A stretch of 64,000 nt of DNA from Macrotis lagotis. Its lineage: Eukaryota > Chordata > Mammalia > Peramelemorphia > Peramelidae. The notes below the pieces were generated by a model. It saw only the letters and a list, made by a program, of their open reading frames with translations. It had not been told where the DNA came from and made no database searches. The stretch spans positions 102,701,937 through 102,765,936 of the forward strand of contig NC_133665.1 of NCBI RefSeq assembly GCF_037893015.1, written 5' to 3'. The translations under genes were made by a program, and so were the position numbers. Below are positions 1 to 10,985 of this stretch, one piece after another; position 1 is the first letter of the stretch, and the number at the start of each line of letters is the position of its first letter.

Positions 1-51
1 AGACATGTACCCATTAGGTATTGCAGCTGGGATCTGAATCATTCTCTCTTT

Positions 52-458
52 TTTTTAAATCTTTTTTAAAATTATACAAATATTTTGTTTTCCAATTTTA
101 TTCAATAGTAGTTTTTACCCATCTTTTTTTGGTAAGGTTTTGAATTTTACAATCCCCCCCCCACACCCTCCCTTCCCTCCCTCCCCACAAAGGCAATCTG
201 ATCATCTTTACATTGTTTCCATGCTATACATTGCTCAAAAATTGAATGAGTTGAGAGAAAAAAAAACATATTCTTGAGGAAGAAATGAAATATTAGAGAT
301 TGCAAAGTTATATAGTACAAGATAACTTTTTTTAAAAATTGAGGGTAAAAATCTAAAACAAAAATTGAGGGTAATAATTTTTGGTCTTTTTTTAAACTCC
401 ACAATTCTTTCTCTGAATACATATTATTCTCTGTCATAGATATCCTAAAATTGTCCCT
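52..458 (-). mobile_element. L1 3' end, 5'-truncated, with target-site duplication
   Basis: Reverse complement of the 3'-UTR type seen at 43250-43480. It is flanked by a perfect 17-bp duplication 'tgaatcattctctcttt' at 35-51 and 459-475, with the poly-T (A-tail complement) next to the left copy, as target-primed reverse transcription predicts. Confidence 0.85.
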
Positions 459-576
459 TGAATCATTCTCTCTTTACTCTAGACCTAGCATTATCATACT
501 ACTTCTCATAAGGGTTAATCTTGATTTTTTTTAAAAAAGTTATTGATGAAAGGGCCTTTGAAAATGTAAAATATTA

Positions 577-727
577 GGGGTGGCTAGGTGGCACAGTGGA
601 TAAAGCACTGGCCCTGGAGTCAGGAGTACCTGGGTTCAAATCCAGTCTCAGACACTTAATAATTACCTAGCTGTGTGGCCTTGGGCAAGCCACTTAACCC
701 CATTGCCTTGCAAAAATCTAAAAAAAA
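577..727 (+). mobile_element. tRNA-derived marsupial SINE, full length (reference copy)
   Basis: About 145-bp unit: a GC-rich head 'ggggtggctaggtggcacag', a B-box-like 'gggttcaaatcc', 'cagacacttaataattacc', 'cttgggcaagccacttaacc' and an A-rich tail. Other entries called 'SINE' are compared with this copy. Family name inferred (WSINE1/Mar1-like). Confidence 0.9.
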
Positions 728-1395
728 GTGTAAAATATTAAATCTACTTGATCATTTTTAGTGTAGTTCTTACTTTTTGCCATAGTGGGGCATATGTGAA
801 AGTACCTTGGAGTCCAATGAATCAATCTTTTCAATGGCCACTATGTCCTGGACAATTGCCCTCTTTCATCATTAAAGATACTTCAGCATATATAGAACAA
901 AAGGTTGAGTTCACACAAGCTTTAGAAGCTTAACAGTTGAAAGTGATTGACTTTACTGCTAAAACTGAGTAACAAGCAACAAATGAAATATAACATAAGC
1001 TATATCAATGCATCTTAAACAGATATTGGGAAAACCTTGGAAAGATTTTTATGAATCAAAAGAATGAAGAAAATAATGCTCTAACAATGTCCACAAGAAC
1101 TACAACAATGCAAAAAAAAAAAGAATGTTAACAGGCCCCCAACTTCAAATTATATTGGTCTGAGAGAATAAATGTTATACTTTCTTCCTCTCAGTAGAGA
1201 GATGAGAGACAACAGGTTTGGAATGTTGCCTAAGTTGTTAGCTACAATCATTTTGACCATTTTGCTTCAGTGTTTTTTGTTACAAGGAATAATTTCTTGG
1301 CACAGGGTTACATGGGGCAACAAAGTTGCAAAGAAAAAAACGAAAAAAACAGTAGAACTAAGAGAAATTGAGATGGAGACCATTTTTTAAAAATA
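728..1395. other. No gene recognised
   Basis: AT-rich DNA with short chance frames only; no repeat family assigned. Confidence 0.5.
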
Positions 1396-1523
1396 GGCAT
1401 AGGTAGTAGATAGAACTGACCCTGGAGTCAGGAGGATGTGAGTTCAAATCCAGCTCAGACAATAATTATCTAGCCGTGTGGCCTTGGGCAAGTCACTTAA
1501 CCCCATTGCCTTGCAAAAAAAAA
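1396..1523 (+). mobile_element. SINE, head eroded
   Basis: Retains 'gaccctggagtcaggagg' through the A tail; the first ~20 bp are poorly conserved. Confidence 0.8.
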
Positions 1524-1899
1524 TAGGCATAGACAAATAAGCCTAGTGGTAAAAATTTGACAAAGCAAAGGACAGTTTCCCAAGAACCATCTTTTTTCCA
1601 ATTACTGGAAGGATCACAATACTTAAAACTGTACTTCCTACCCAGTATCAATCCCAAAGTTACTGAATACAGTATTTCAAAAGGCAAAAGATATAGGCTT
1701 ATAACCATAGAAAGCAAAGTATCCAAAGTTACTCCATTTTGTAAAATCTCTCTAAGGATCCTGCCTCCTTCTGTGGCCCCACAATTGTTGAACCAGCCAA
1801 AACTCTAATAGATAACACAACTTCTCCCCTACTGGAGGGGCTGAAAATCCCTTGCTTCTTTATGGGGGGGCCTTTCCCTCATCCCATAATTTTTTTTCA
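1524..1899. other. No gene recognised
   Basis: Overlapping open frames on both strands with no domain; probably old repeat DNA. Confidence 0.4.
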
Positions 1900-2850
1900 G
1901 TAAATATTGACAGATGCTCTTCAAAGAGGACAACACAGCAACTGCACTTATGATAAATTATTTAACTTGAAAAGTCTACAAGCCAAGGCTAAGATGGAAG
2001 GAGATCAGGAATTTTTGTTCAAAGATGCTTGTGCATTCAATGCAACCTCTGAAGCTGGGATGGATTGACTATCTGCTTTTTGTGCTAATTTTGGCCACAC
2101 AACACCAAGAAAACAGATTCTCCACCAGGCAGCATCACACCATTTATGTGGACCATACCATCAGTAACAGCAAATGAAAACATTTTGAATATTGTGGATA
2201 AATTCACTCACCTTGGCAGAATACTTTCCAAGGATGTACACATAGAAGATGAGAAGCATTGCCAGAGCTAATTCAGTGCTGGGAGGACCTAAAGGAAAGT
2301 ATGGGAAAGAAGAGGTATTTAGACTGCCTCCTAAAGTGAAGGTTTACAGAGTCATTGGGCTGCCATTGTTATATGCCTGTGAAAACTGGACAGCAATCCA
2401 GTGCCAAGCCAGGAAACTGAATTGCTTCCATCTAAACTGTCCTAGGAAGATTCTGAATATCACCTGGTAAAATAAGGTACCAGATGCTAAGGACCTTTCT
2501 CAAATTAAGTTGCCAAGCATTCAAATTCTAGTGCAGGAGTCCAACTCTAATGGACTGGCCATGTTGTTTAAATGCCAAACATACATTTGCTTAAAGGACT
2601 ACTTTAGGAAAAACGTACAACTTAAAAACTTGCAAAAGGATGAATGTTGAAAACTATCTTTAGAGGTAAATGGAAAATAAAATGAAATTTTAAAAAGACT
2701 ATTTTACAGAGAACTCATGCAAAGCATGTAGTCAGAAGAAGTGATACTAGGACTCTCTCAAGGTCTTTCTGAAGAACTTTGGAATCAATTGTGCGACATG
2801 GGAGATACTGGCAAAGAACTACCTAGTGTGCATACTCCCATCGAAGAAGT
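1900..2850 (+). mobile_element. RTE (BovB-like) LINE ORF2 C-terminal remnant
   Basis: Conceptual reading gives LPLLYACENWTAIQCQARKL and NCFHLNCPRKILNITW, matching the RTE ORF2 C-terminal pattern LLYGCETWT...hikkLe.FH.rcLR.IL.I.W, followed by a degenerate 'lrWtGHvvrM' region. Stops and shifts are frequent. A short L1 3' end is inserted at 2619-2696. Confidence 0.75.
2619..2696 (+). mobile_element. Very short L1 3' end inside the RTE remnant
   Basis: 'gcaaaaggatgaatgttgaa' and the following A-rich tail match the extreme 3' end of the L1 at 52016-52080. RTE-like sequence continues on both sides. No clear target-site duplication. Confidence 0.6.
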
Positions 2851-2857
2851 CCCTGAG

Positions 2858-2978
2858 TATAATGGATAGAGCACCAAGTCTGGAGTCAGGAGGATCCAAG
2901 TTTAAATCAAACCTCAGACACTTGATAATTACTTAACTCTGTGACTTTGGGCAAGTCACTTAACCCCATTGCCTTTCT
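2858..2978 (+). mobile_element. SINE, 5' end incomplete
   Basis: Runs from 'aatggatagagcaccaagtc' to 'ccccattgcc', then abuts an opposite SINE. Confidence 0.8.
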
Positions 2979-3140
2979 TTTTTTTAACTTTTTTAAAACT
3001 TTTTTTGTTTTTATGGCAATAGGGTTAAGTGACTTGGTCAAGGTCACAAAGTTAGGCAATTATTAAGTGTCTTTAATTGGATTTGAACTCAGGTCCTCCT
3101 GACTCCAGGGCCTCTATCCACTGCAATATCTAGCTGCCCC
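2979..3140 (-). mobile_element. SINE, reverse orientation
   Basis: Begins with the T-rich tail complement and ends with 'tagctgcccc'; inserted into the tail of the preceding plus copy, whose 'ttgcctttca' end is repeated at 3144. Confidence 0.85.
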
Positions 3141-3261
3141 CAATTGCCTTTCAAAAAAAAAACTTAAGCTGTGTGACCTTGAACAAGCCACTTAATCACA
3201 TTGTCTTTCAAAAAAAAGAAAGGTTCTATGTGGGAAGAATTTCAGTGGTTCAAAAGAAATG

Positions 3262-3380
3262 TGAAAGTGGCCCTGTAGTCAGGAGTACCTGGGTTCAAAT
3301 TCAGTCTCAGACACTTAATTACTTAGCTGTGTGCCCTTGGGTAAGCCACTTAACCCCATTTGCCTTACAAAAAAAAAAAC
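3262..3380 (+). mobile_element. SINE, 5'-truncated
   Basis: Starts in 'ggccctgtagtcaggagtac'; has the A tail. Confidence 0.8.
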
Positions 3381-3389
3381 TACAAAAGA

Positions 3390-3560
3390 AATGTGAGCTG
3401 CACAAATTTAGATATCTCCACTCCAAATGTTCATATGAACTATTTGTGTCCAATCTGGGTAGAATCTTTTGTGCTTGTAGTGATCTAATCAGCTACAGCT
3501 GGATACAATATATCTTGACTCCAACATAGTGATGTCATTTTGGTCCCAACTAACCAACCA
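3390..3560 (+). repeat. Dispersed repeat related to 40450-40930
   Basis: Shares 'tttagatatctccactcc', 'aaatgttcatatg', 'actatttgtg' and 'caacatagtgatgtcatttt' with the copy at 40450-40930, which is split by an L1 end. Ends in the 'gatgtcat..tggtc' tail also seen in the long SINEs. Confidence 0.6.
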
Positions 3561-4336
3561 ATCCCATGCCCATGCAGGCTATCTATGAGCCCATACTTTG
3601 GGGGGGGGGGGGGGGTTATTTGTTGAACCTCATGAAAAAAAATTGTTCTAATTTCCCTCCAAAATTTGACCTTAGAGGCAGTTTAAGGAGGTTGGAGGCC
3701 AACAAAATGTTCATAATCCCAGCAGGTAAAAGACTAATTTCTGGAAAAAGCTCCACCTTATCTTCCCCAAAGGGAATGCCAAGGCAGAATCTCAAGAACT
3801 TTAGGTTAGAGGGTTAATTTCTCTTTTTAGTAATCATGGGATTGGGGCTAGCCAGGTTATCACTGGAGTGATAAAAGAAGAAAAGGAACTGAACCTACAT
3901 TGAAAGCATCACCAAAGAAGATTCAAAGTGTGGCGGGGGGGGGGGATGGGTTTGCAATCTGCTCTTTAAATTTATCTGGCACTTAAGGACTGCTTTTTTT
4001 AATTGTCTTTTCTTTTGACCATGAAAAGAGAGATATTTGTTTAGGTCAGGGAACAATTTGAATATAAGTAAAAATTAATTTGGGAGAGTGTTTTATGTTA
4101 CTACCATATTTCCTTTTGTGAATAACAACATAATTGTTTAGGTAAACTAGAAGTTAAAGTCATCTAAAAGAAATTGGAATGGCTCATGCATCTGTAAGTT
4201 TTTAACAACACCAAAAGTAAAACATTAGAATTAGTTGAAATTTTATAATAAAAACTTGTGCTAAATTGTAAGAAAGAAATTAAGTAGAATGAAGATTAGT
4301 TCTATAGTTAGACTGGAATTTAATTAAGAAATAAAT
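3561..4336. other. No gene recognised; poly-G tracts
   Basis: Contains G runs at about 3600-3616 and 3934-3945. No coding or repeat assignment. Confidence 0.4.
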
Positions 4337-4421
4337 GGGCAGTTAGGTGGGTAAGTGGATAGACCACCTGCCTTAGAGCTAGGAGGACCTGAGTTCAAAT
4401 ATGACCTCAGACATTTAATAT
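4337..4421 (+). mobile_element. SINE, 3'-truncated
   Basis: Head and B-box region only; breaks off after 'cctcagacatttaat'. Confidence 0.75.
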
Positions 4422-4471
4422 TTATCGTATCATTCTTTATTTTTATTTCAGATTCTCATATTGTACCAATC

Positions 4472-4626
4472 ATTTTTTTAGACTTTCTTTTGCAAGGCAA
4501 ATGGGGTTAAGTGACTTGCCCAAGGCCACACAGCTAGGTAATTATTAAGTGTCTGAGGCTGGATTTGAGCTCCGGTACTCCTGACTCCAGGGCTGGTGCT
4601 CTAGCCACTGCACCACCTAGCCGCCC
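4472..4626 (-). mobile_element. SINE in an L1 end
   Basis: Reverse SINE ending 'cctagccgcccc'. 'ccaatcattt' occurs on both sides (near 4455 and 4630), consistent with a target duplication at the edge of the following L1 end. Confidence 0.85.
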
Positions 4627-5210
4627 CTACCCAATCATTTATTGAAAAGGTTTTCAGTTTTACAATTTTTCTCCTTCCCTCCCTTTTCTCCTCCCTCTTC
4701 CCAATAGAAGTCAATTTGATAGAGGCTTTACATTTGTATCCCTGATAAACATAGATCAAAATTGGATGTGTTCTGAGAGGAGTCAGATCTATGAGGAAAA
4801 AGGAAAATATTAGAGATGGTAAATTATATAATACATAAGACAACTTTTAAAAGTTGAAGATAGGGGGTGGTTAAGTGGTGCAGTGGATAGAGCACTGACC
4901 CTGGAGGAGTACCCGAGTTCAAATCCCGCCTCAGGCACTTAATAATTACCTAGCTGTGTGGTCTTGGGCAAGTCACTTAACCCCATTGCCTTGTACAAAG
5001 CCTAAAAAAAAAATTGAAGATAACAAGCTTTGTTCTTCATTTAAATTTCCACAGTTCCTTCTCTGGATACAGATGGCATGCTCCAATTGTCCCTGATTAT
5101 TGCACTGATGGAATAAGCAAGTACATTAAGGTTGATCATCACCCCATGTTATTGTTAGGATGTACAATGTTCTTCTAGTTCTACTCATCTCACTCAGCAG
5201 CAATTCATGC
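4627..5210 (-). mobile_element. L1 3' end split by a SINE
   Basis: Reverse complement of the L1 3' region (compare 30890-31300 plus). The plus-strand SINE at 4864-5013 interrupts it; '(g)ttgaagata' is repeated on both sides of that SINE. Confidence 0.75.
4864..5013 (+). mobile_element. SINE nested in L1
   Basis: Full length, small deletion in the 'ctggagtcaggagtacc' box, A tail present. Confidence 0.85.
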
Positions 5211-5224
5211 AAGTCAGATACTTA

Positions 5225-5285
5225 AGTCTTACTGAGCAGTGTGACCTTGGGCAAGTCATTTAACCTCATTGCCTTGAGAGAAAAT
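5225..5285 (+). mobile_element. SINE fragment (3' half)
   Basis: Only 'tgtgaccttgggcaagtca' to 'cattgccttg' remains. Confidence 0.6.
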
Positions 5286-5814
5286 AAAAACTAGAGGATA
5301 GAAACAGTAGAAGAAAACTCAATAAGGAACTGAGTCAAAATATCAAAAGGAAACAAGAAAGTTCAGATTTGAAGGACTTTCTGCAGTTATTATTTAAGAT
5401 AAGGAAAATATAGAAATATATTTGTAGTATGGATTTGAGGCTAGCATAGCAAATTTCTGTCTCTAAAGGACCATTAGAAAGTTATTATGTGAGAAATATA
5501 AAATCCTCAAGATTCCTAAAAGAGAGGACTGAGAATATAAAACTACCACTTTAAATATTTGGCAGTAGACTAAATAAAAATAATAGACCCTTTAATTGAA
5601 GTACTAGTAGTGGCCCTTGGGAAAATTGAGGTTTTGAATGTTACCTTTAGTGATTGTAAATCCAGATCTAATTTAGTAGAAGTTTGTCCTGAAACTAAAT
5701 TATAATGTGGTCTCATTTTCAGTGTTCTCCTATTAGGATAATTGCAGGAAATCAGAACTTAATGCAAAATACATCTGATATTTGCCACCAAAGCACTCTT
5801 GGAAAATACATGGA

Positions 5815-5995
5815 TCAGAAAAACCCGAGTTCAAATCCAGTGACAGAAATAGATCAACTGGATAAGTTTGGGTAAGTCATTTTACTTATTTTCCTGGTTC
5901 ATCTTAAAATGGGATAATGAAAACACTTACTTCCCAAGATTGTTGTGAGGATTGAATGTCATAATAATTGCAAAGTGATGAGCACAGCACTTCTC
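5815..5995 (+). mobile_element. MIR-type ancient SINE
   Basis: MIR landmarks in order: 'gagttcaaatcc', 'gggtaagtcat', 'aaaatgggataatgaaaaca' and 'gttgtgaggattgaatg'. Confidence 0.75.
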
Positions 5996-6255
5996 ACTTG
6001 GTTAGCCTCTATTTCAGTTATCCTAATAGGTGTGATCATTCTATAAACAGTAAAGAAGCCCTGAACTGACCAAATTCAGTGATTTCCTATATGAGATAAT
6101 TTGGAGATACATAAAACTGAACAGGTGTTGTTTGACATATTGTTTCATGTTTTAAATATGATATATGTCTAAATTTTGTTTCTAAATTTTCTTTTATTGT
6201 GAATTTGGGAAACTATTATATAAAAATGCTACTTAAACACATACTGAAGCACATT

Positions 6256-6440
6256 TATTATTATTATTATTGTTGTTGGCTGGGGGGGGGTTACAGGGCA
6301 AATGGGGTTGGGTGACTTGCTGGGCGTCCAAGGCCGGATTTGGGCTTGGGTGGTTGCTCCTGGTTCCAGGACCCATGCTCTGGCCGCCCCTACTATTATT
6401 ATATTAATATTAATATTATTATTATTATTATTATTACCAA
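6256..6440. repeat. TTA/ATT simple repeats flanking a divergent SINE
   Basis: (TTA)n at 6256-6272 and (ATT)n at 6389-6436. Confidence 0.8.
6285..6390 (-). mobile_element. Divergent reverse SINE
   Basis: 'gcaaatggggttgggtgact' to 'ctggccgcccc'; centre unusually G-rich and like the copy at 6455, so a sublineage. Confidence 0.65.
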
Positions 6441-6454
6441 TTTCATTTTATTTT

Positions 6455-6616
6455 GTTTTGGTTTTTGGCTTTTGTGGGGCAATGGCATTGGAGTGGCTTG
6501 CCCAGGGCCACATAGCTGGGTGATAGTTGGGCATCTGAGGCCAGATTTGGGCTTGGGTGGTTGCTCCTGGCTCCAGGGCCGGTGCTCTGTCTACTGCACC
6601 ACCTGGCTGCCCCTCT
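6455..6616 (-). mobile_element. Divergent reverse SINE, second copy
   Basis: Shares 'gatttgggcttgggtggttg' with the copy at 6285-6390; ends 'cctggctgcccc'. Confidence 0.7.
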
Positions 6617-7364
6617 TCTTATTATTATCTTTTTTATTTTTTTTCTCTTTATTGCTCATGAGGGTCTACATTTTGGGGGGAGTGGTATTATTAAAATTCT
6701 TAAACAAGAATATTTTAGTAATGTATAAAAACATCATTTGTACAAAAATAAAAATAAATTTTAAAATGCTACTTAAGAGTAGGATGCAATTATATCATTG
6801 GAAAATTTAACTCCTTTTTGAAATTATTCATTATGGTTTTTATAAGTTGTTGTGAAAAGACATCAAGTATTTAATTAGGTACAGTTTAAAAAGGAAAAAT
6901 CATAATTACTTTGTGGGAAAAGTTTAAAGCAAACAGAGACCTTGTAAAATCTCATCTGTAAACTTGCTAGGTTCCTTGGCACCTTCTTCTTGGGCAAGGT
7001 CATAAACCCTTACCAGACCTGTGAAAGAACTTGCTAAATGTTGTGAAATTCAAAAACAATGAATGTTTACTAAGAATCTGGGATTCTCTTCCATCACACT
7101 AACCAGAGGTGGGTGGGTGACAGGAGGACTTGTAAGTTTGCTTATAGTATAGAAGTGATTTTATGATCATTTGTTAATATGAAAATTGTGAAATTATACC
7201 TAGAATAGTACACGTTGAAGTTATATCTTGAGTTAACATAATCTTAACAGATTCCAGTCTAAAAGATTTTGCCTTATGGGGTTAATATAAAATAACAAGA
7301 AATATAGATCTCTCTTAATTTAAAGACTTACAACAAATAACCAATGCTTGCACAGTCCCCTCTC
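6617..7364. other. No gene recognised
   Basis: AT-rich, no repeat or coding signal that I can support. Confidence 0.45.
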
Positions 7365-7432
7365 ACTTAAATCCAGCTGCCCCAGCCACTGCTGACCAGT
7401 TTGGGCAACACAGACCTTTCTTAAGGGGGTTA
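7365..7432 (+). repeat. Fragment of the long composite repeat at 9180-9948
   Basis: Shares 'tgaccagtttgggcaacaca' with 9327-9346 and 'cccctctcacttaaatcca' with 9868-9886. Confidence 0.6.
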
Positions 7433-7880
7433 AGGGTTGGAGTAAACTGTCATATATTCATCTATGTGAATTCCAGAATGGAATTATTTTCTTAATTTTT
7501 CATGATTGATTTTTTACACCAGAAGAAAATAAAAGGGAGAAAAAACACATTGAGTGATTTTTTTAAAAGCCTAGTAAACTTTTTATTTTTGACTGTAATT
7601 ATAATAACATGAGAAAGAACACTCTAGTCTGAAACTGTGATTAGTGAAACTTGCTATTTGAGGGAAAATCTCTTGGCACTGTAATTTGATAGTCTTTTAA
7701 ATTTAAAATATAATTGAATTAACAAGTTAGTCAATCCACTATTCAAGGAAAATATGTCATGCACAAGGAATTGTGGTCTAAGAACTGCTACAGGTTTATG
7801 TCTCGGGCTAGGAATGTGAGGGACAACCATGCATAAGTGAAATTAAGAAACTCTTGGCTCTTCCAAAAATTAGCTATGAT
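7433..7880. other. No gene recognised
   Basis: AT-rich DNA with no repeat assigned, leading into the minus exon-like segment. Confidence 0.4.
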
Positions 7881-7886
7881 TCTTAC

Positions 7887-8091
7887 CTGCAATGAAAAAG
7901 AACTAAGGAGATTTGATCCTGTGATATACCTATGGGAAGGCACTCAGGCCTGGGCCTAAATGAACAGTCTAGTCTGGATGTTGTTACAACCATATTCCTC
8001 TCCAAATTTTCATAGCAAATCTCTCTAACCACAGCATGTAAAACTTTTTTTATGGTGAATCTTCTTGTTACAATATCCCAGAACCTCTGAA
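7887..8091 (-). other. Exon-like open segment, unidentified
   Basis: On the minus strand a 205-bp stop-free stretch lies between a modest acceptor ('ccaattttaacag') and an excellent donor ('CATTGCAG|GTAAGAA'). It reads QRFWDIVTRRFTIKKVL, then VVREICYENLERNMVV and a Cys/Pro-rich end with LVLFHCR. It begins in phase 1 and ends in phase 2. No domain is recognised and no partner exon was located, so it may be an exon of a neighbouring gene, an old transposon coding piece, or chance. Confidence 0.25.
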
Positions 8092-8099
8092 CTGTTAAA

Positions 8100-8585
8100 A
8101 TTGGATACATGTTACCTTATTGGGTAGCCTACTTTTATGTTCTTTCTCTAGTTTGTTTATAAGCTCTGAACTGGTTTTTGCCATATGAACTAATAACTGG
8201 AAGCTCAATCCCAATTGGAATTTTTGGAATTTTACAAAATTATACCATCTTATCATTAGCAGGCTTTAGCAACATTAACTTGAGAATCTCCACAAGATTC
8301 CTGGAACCTGGAAATGGTCAAACAAATAACTCCACCACACCTGCCCTGATCCATCCGAAGATGTGTGAGAAACACAGGAAATGCTTGCCAGACATCTGAA
8401 GATTATGGACACCCTTATGTCAAGGACTAGATACCCTTAAAGCCTGTTATATTCGATTTCACTTCATCCTATTGTTACTTTGCTTGTTTTATTCGTTCTG
8501 TATGTGTTTTACATACTGTGACCAACATAATATTTCTGCTTGGATACTGATTGGGGAATTAAAAAAAAACACAACAAATTATAGA
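8100..8585. other. Unassigned segment with a 73-codon open frame
   Basis: A plus frame at 8178-8399 shows no domain. Not matched elsewhere in the window. Confidence 0.35.
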
Positions 8586-8587
8586 CT

Positions 8588-8719
8588 TTTTTTTTGGTAG
8601 GGCAATGGGGTTAAGTGACTTGCCCAAAGTAACTTAGTGAAGTAATTGTTAAGATTTGAACTCCAGTCCTTCTGACTTCTGGGCTAGTGCTCCATCCACT
8701 GTGCCACCTAGCTGCTCCA
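8588..8719 (-). mobile_element. SINE, reverse
   Basis: 'gggcaatggggttaagtgac' to 'cacctagctgctcc'; internal 10-bp loss after 'gttaag'. Confidence 0.85.
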
Positions 8720-9179
8720 AATTATTAAACTATTAATAGTCTCAAAGAGGGGAACTGGAGATGGAAAAATAATGAAAATTTCTCCATTTTGTGAAGTCCC
8801 TCCATCCTGTCCCTCAGGGTCCTGCCCCTTTTAATGGTCCAACAAGTGTGGCAACAGACAAAACTCCTACTAACTTTTATTAGTCACAACTTTTCCCAAA
8901 ACATTGAGTACATCCTGGAGACATCTTCCTTATCCCTGTATATAAAAAAAACCATTTCCCACTCCCCATAATTGTAGTACCTTGAAGACTGCCTACATAT
9001 GTGCCTTCCCCAAGTGATTGCTATAATAAGGTTTTTCTAATTTCCCCTCCAATTTTGAGGTCTAGATTTGACCCTACAAAACTAATAAATTGCCCTGTAA
9101 ATGTCATATAATCCTATAACATAATCATCAGATGTCCTTATCAATTCTTAGAGATATTAACACATGCACACACGTGTAG

Positions 9180-9361
9180 AAATACATCACATTCAACAGC
9201 AAAACAAGATGGAATGGAGGAAGGGGTTAAGAGGGAGAGTAAATGTTGCCTCACCTCCAGGATGTCATGGTCCTCTTCAGAAGGAAGGACAAACAACCTA
9301 TGTGAATAGTAAGAGCTGCCCCACTACTGACCAGTTTGGGCAACACAGAACGATCTTTCCT

Positions 9362-9397
<36 letters not shown>

Positions 9398-9948
9398 TCT
9401 CTCCCCTTACCTGCAGGTGCTTGGCCCAAAGGAATGCAAATTTTGATTGCTGAAACCTGGCAAGATACCTTGGGGTTTACGGGTTCCAAATCACTCTGGC
9501 CTCTCTTTGATTGGCCAACAATTGGTCTCAGGCCAAAGCCCACTTGGCTACAGTTTGGGCCCTGATTAGCTTAGAGTAAATGTAAGTAGCTTTTGTTTCT
9601 GTTTTGCCCAGAAACCCTGGGGGTCTTTCCCTCATAGGTTGATTTTTTTTTTTTTGGACTACACAAAATGGCTATTCTTTGCTTCTTTTCTTTCTCACCT
9701 GCCTTATTCACTGAATGGGTGTTTGCCTCAGTCAAACTGAGACTGGTTAAAGATTTTATCTTAAAAAAGGCCAAGGTCTCTCAATGCATCCAGGGCCATG
9801 TCCAGTTGTCCTGATCCATATCTGGCCCACTGGACCCAGATGGTTCTAAAAGTGACTTTACACAGCCCCCTCTCACTTAAATCCAATCCACTTGCATACT
9901 ATGACATGGCATCCCTGATGTCATGGTCCTCTTCAAAAATGAAGAATA
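9180..9948 (+). repeat. Long composite interspersed repeat
   Basis: Contains the tail 'gatgtcatggtcctcttca' twice (about 9261 and 9917), so two tails in tandem. The distal part ('ccagttgtcctgatccatat', 'actggacccagatgg') is the core of the long SINE at 31882-32192. A (TTTC)n tract interrupts it. Confidence 0.65.
9355..9404 (+). repeat. (CTTT)n / (CT)n microsatellite
   Basis: About nine CTTT units followed by CT-rich sequence. Confidence 0.95.
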
Positions 9949-9949
9949 G

Positions 9950-10090
9950 AGACAGCTGGGTAGCCCCATGGATAGAGCACCAACCCTGGAGTCTGAGTTC
10001 AAATCCGACCTCAGACACTTAATAATTGCCTAGCTGTGTGACCTTGGGCAAGTCGCTTAACCCTCTTGCCTTAAAGAAATAAAATTTTTT
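9950..10090 (+). mobile_element. SINE directly after a long-repeat tail
   Basis: Head 'gacagctgggtagccccatg' to 'ccctcttgcc' with an A-rich end; a second 'gaaggacaaacaa' tail follows at 10097. Confidence 0.85.
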
Positions 10091-10099
10091 TTAAAATGA

Positions 10100-10985
10100 A
10101 GGACAAACAATATCATGGAAGGAAAAGAAAAACAAACTAGAATCAAAGGATTCAATTAAGGAATAAACATATATATAATTTAATATAACCATTACTTATT
10201 ATGTATTATATATATATATATAATCATGTTTATAAAATTGTTTAATATAATGTAGTTTTATATATTAATACTTAATAAAATTTATCTATAAATTCAAAAC
10301 TATCTTTGCTTTCTTCTAAACTCCTATTTGTGGGTTATTTTAAATGTCAATGGTCTTTTTTCTGTTTTTTTAAAACATTATTAGACCACCTTTCCCTTCT
10401 ACCCCTACCTATTAAAAATAAGGGGAAAATTCCTCTAAACAAACATAGCAAGCAAAATAACTATACTGTAAGCATGTCCAGAAACATGCCTCCTATATTA
10501 TATATAATTTATTATCATATACATACTTTAAAATAAAATGAAATAGAAAAGATACATGATTTCATATTAAATCTTTTTTGTTCTATTCTGTACACAGAAA
10601 TGCTCATTTTGGGGGCTCCTAAATTCATAATAAAATGGAATTTGGAAGTGTGTCAGCTTTAGGGGGAAAATGAGTTGTTTTGGAAATGAGATGCCCCTAG
10701 GATTTCCAGTCAGTATGAAATGTCCTAATATGCAATTGATGATGCAAGACTGGATCTCAGGGGAGAGACTCTGGTAGGACAGACACATAGATCGAAGTCA
10801 TCTGCTTTGAAATAAATAAATCTAAGAAACCTGGTGAAGTCACAGAGTGAAGAAAGTTGAAAACCCAAGACAGAACCTTGAGACATACCCAGAGGTGGGG
10901 GGGGGGGGGGGAGAGGGGAGAAGGAAGGGAACAACACTGAATATAAATGATGACCCAGTAAAAGAGACTGAGGAACCATCAAATA
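10100..10985. other. No gene recognised; AT-rich
   Basis: (TA)n at 10205-10224 and a poly-G run at 10896-10911. Short chance frames only. Confidence 0.4.

Noticed and set aside
6340..6810. 156-codon plus frame
   Set aside because: Encodes SINE complement and (ATT)n; repeat-derived.
8160..8560. Possible retroviral envelope or LTR fragment
   Set aside because: No conserved motif, primer-binding site or paired terminal repeats could be seen.
9355..9404. Frame with a serine/leucine-rich tract
   Set aside because: Translation of a CTTT microsatellite.
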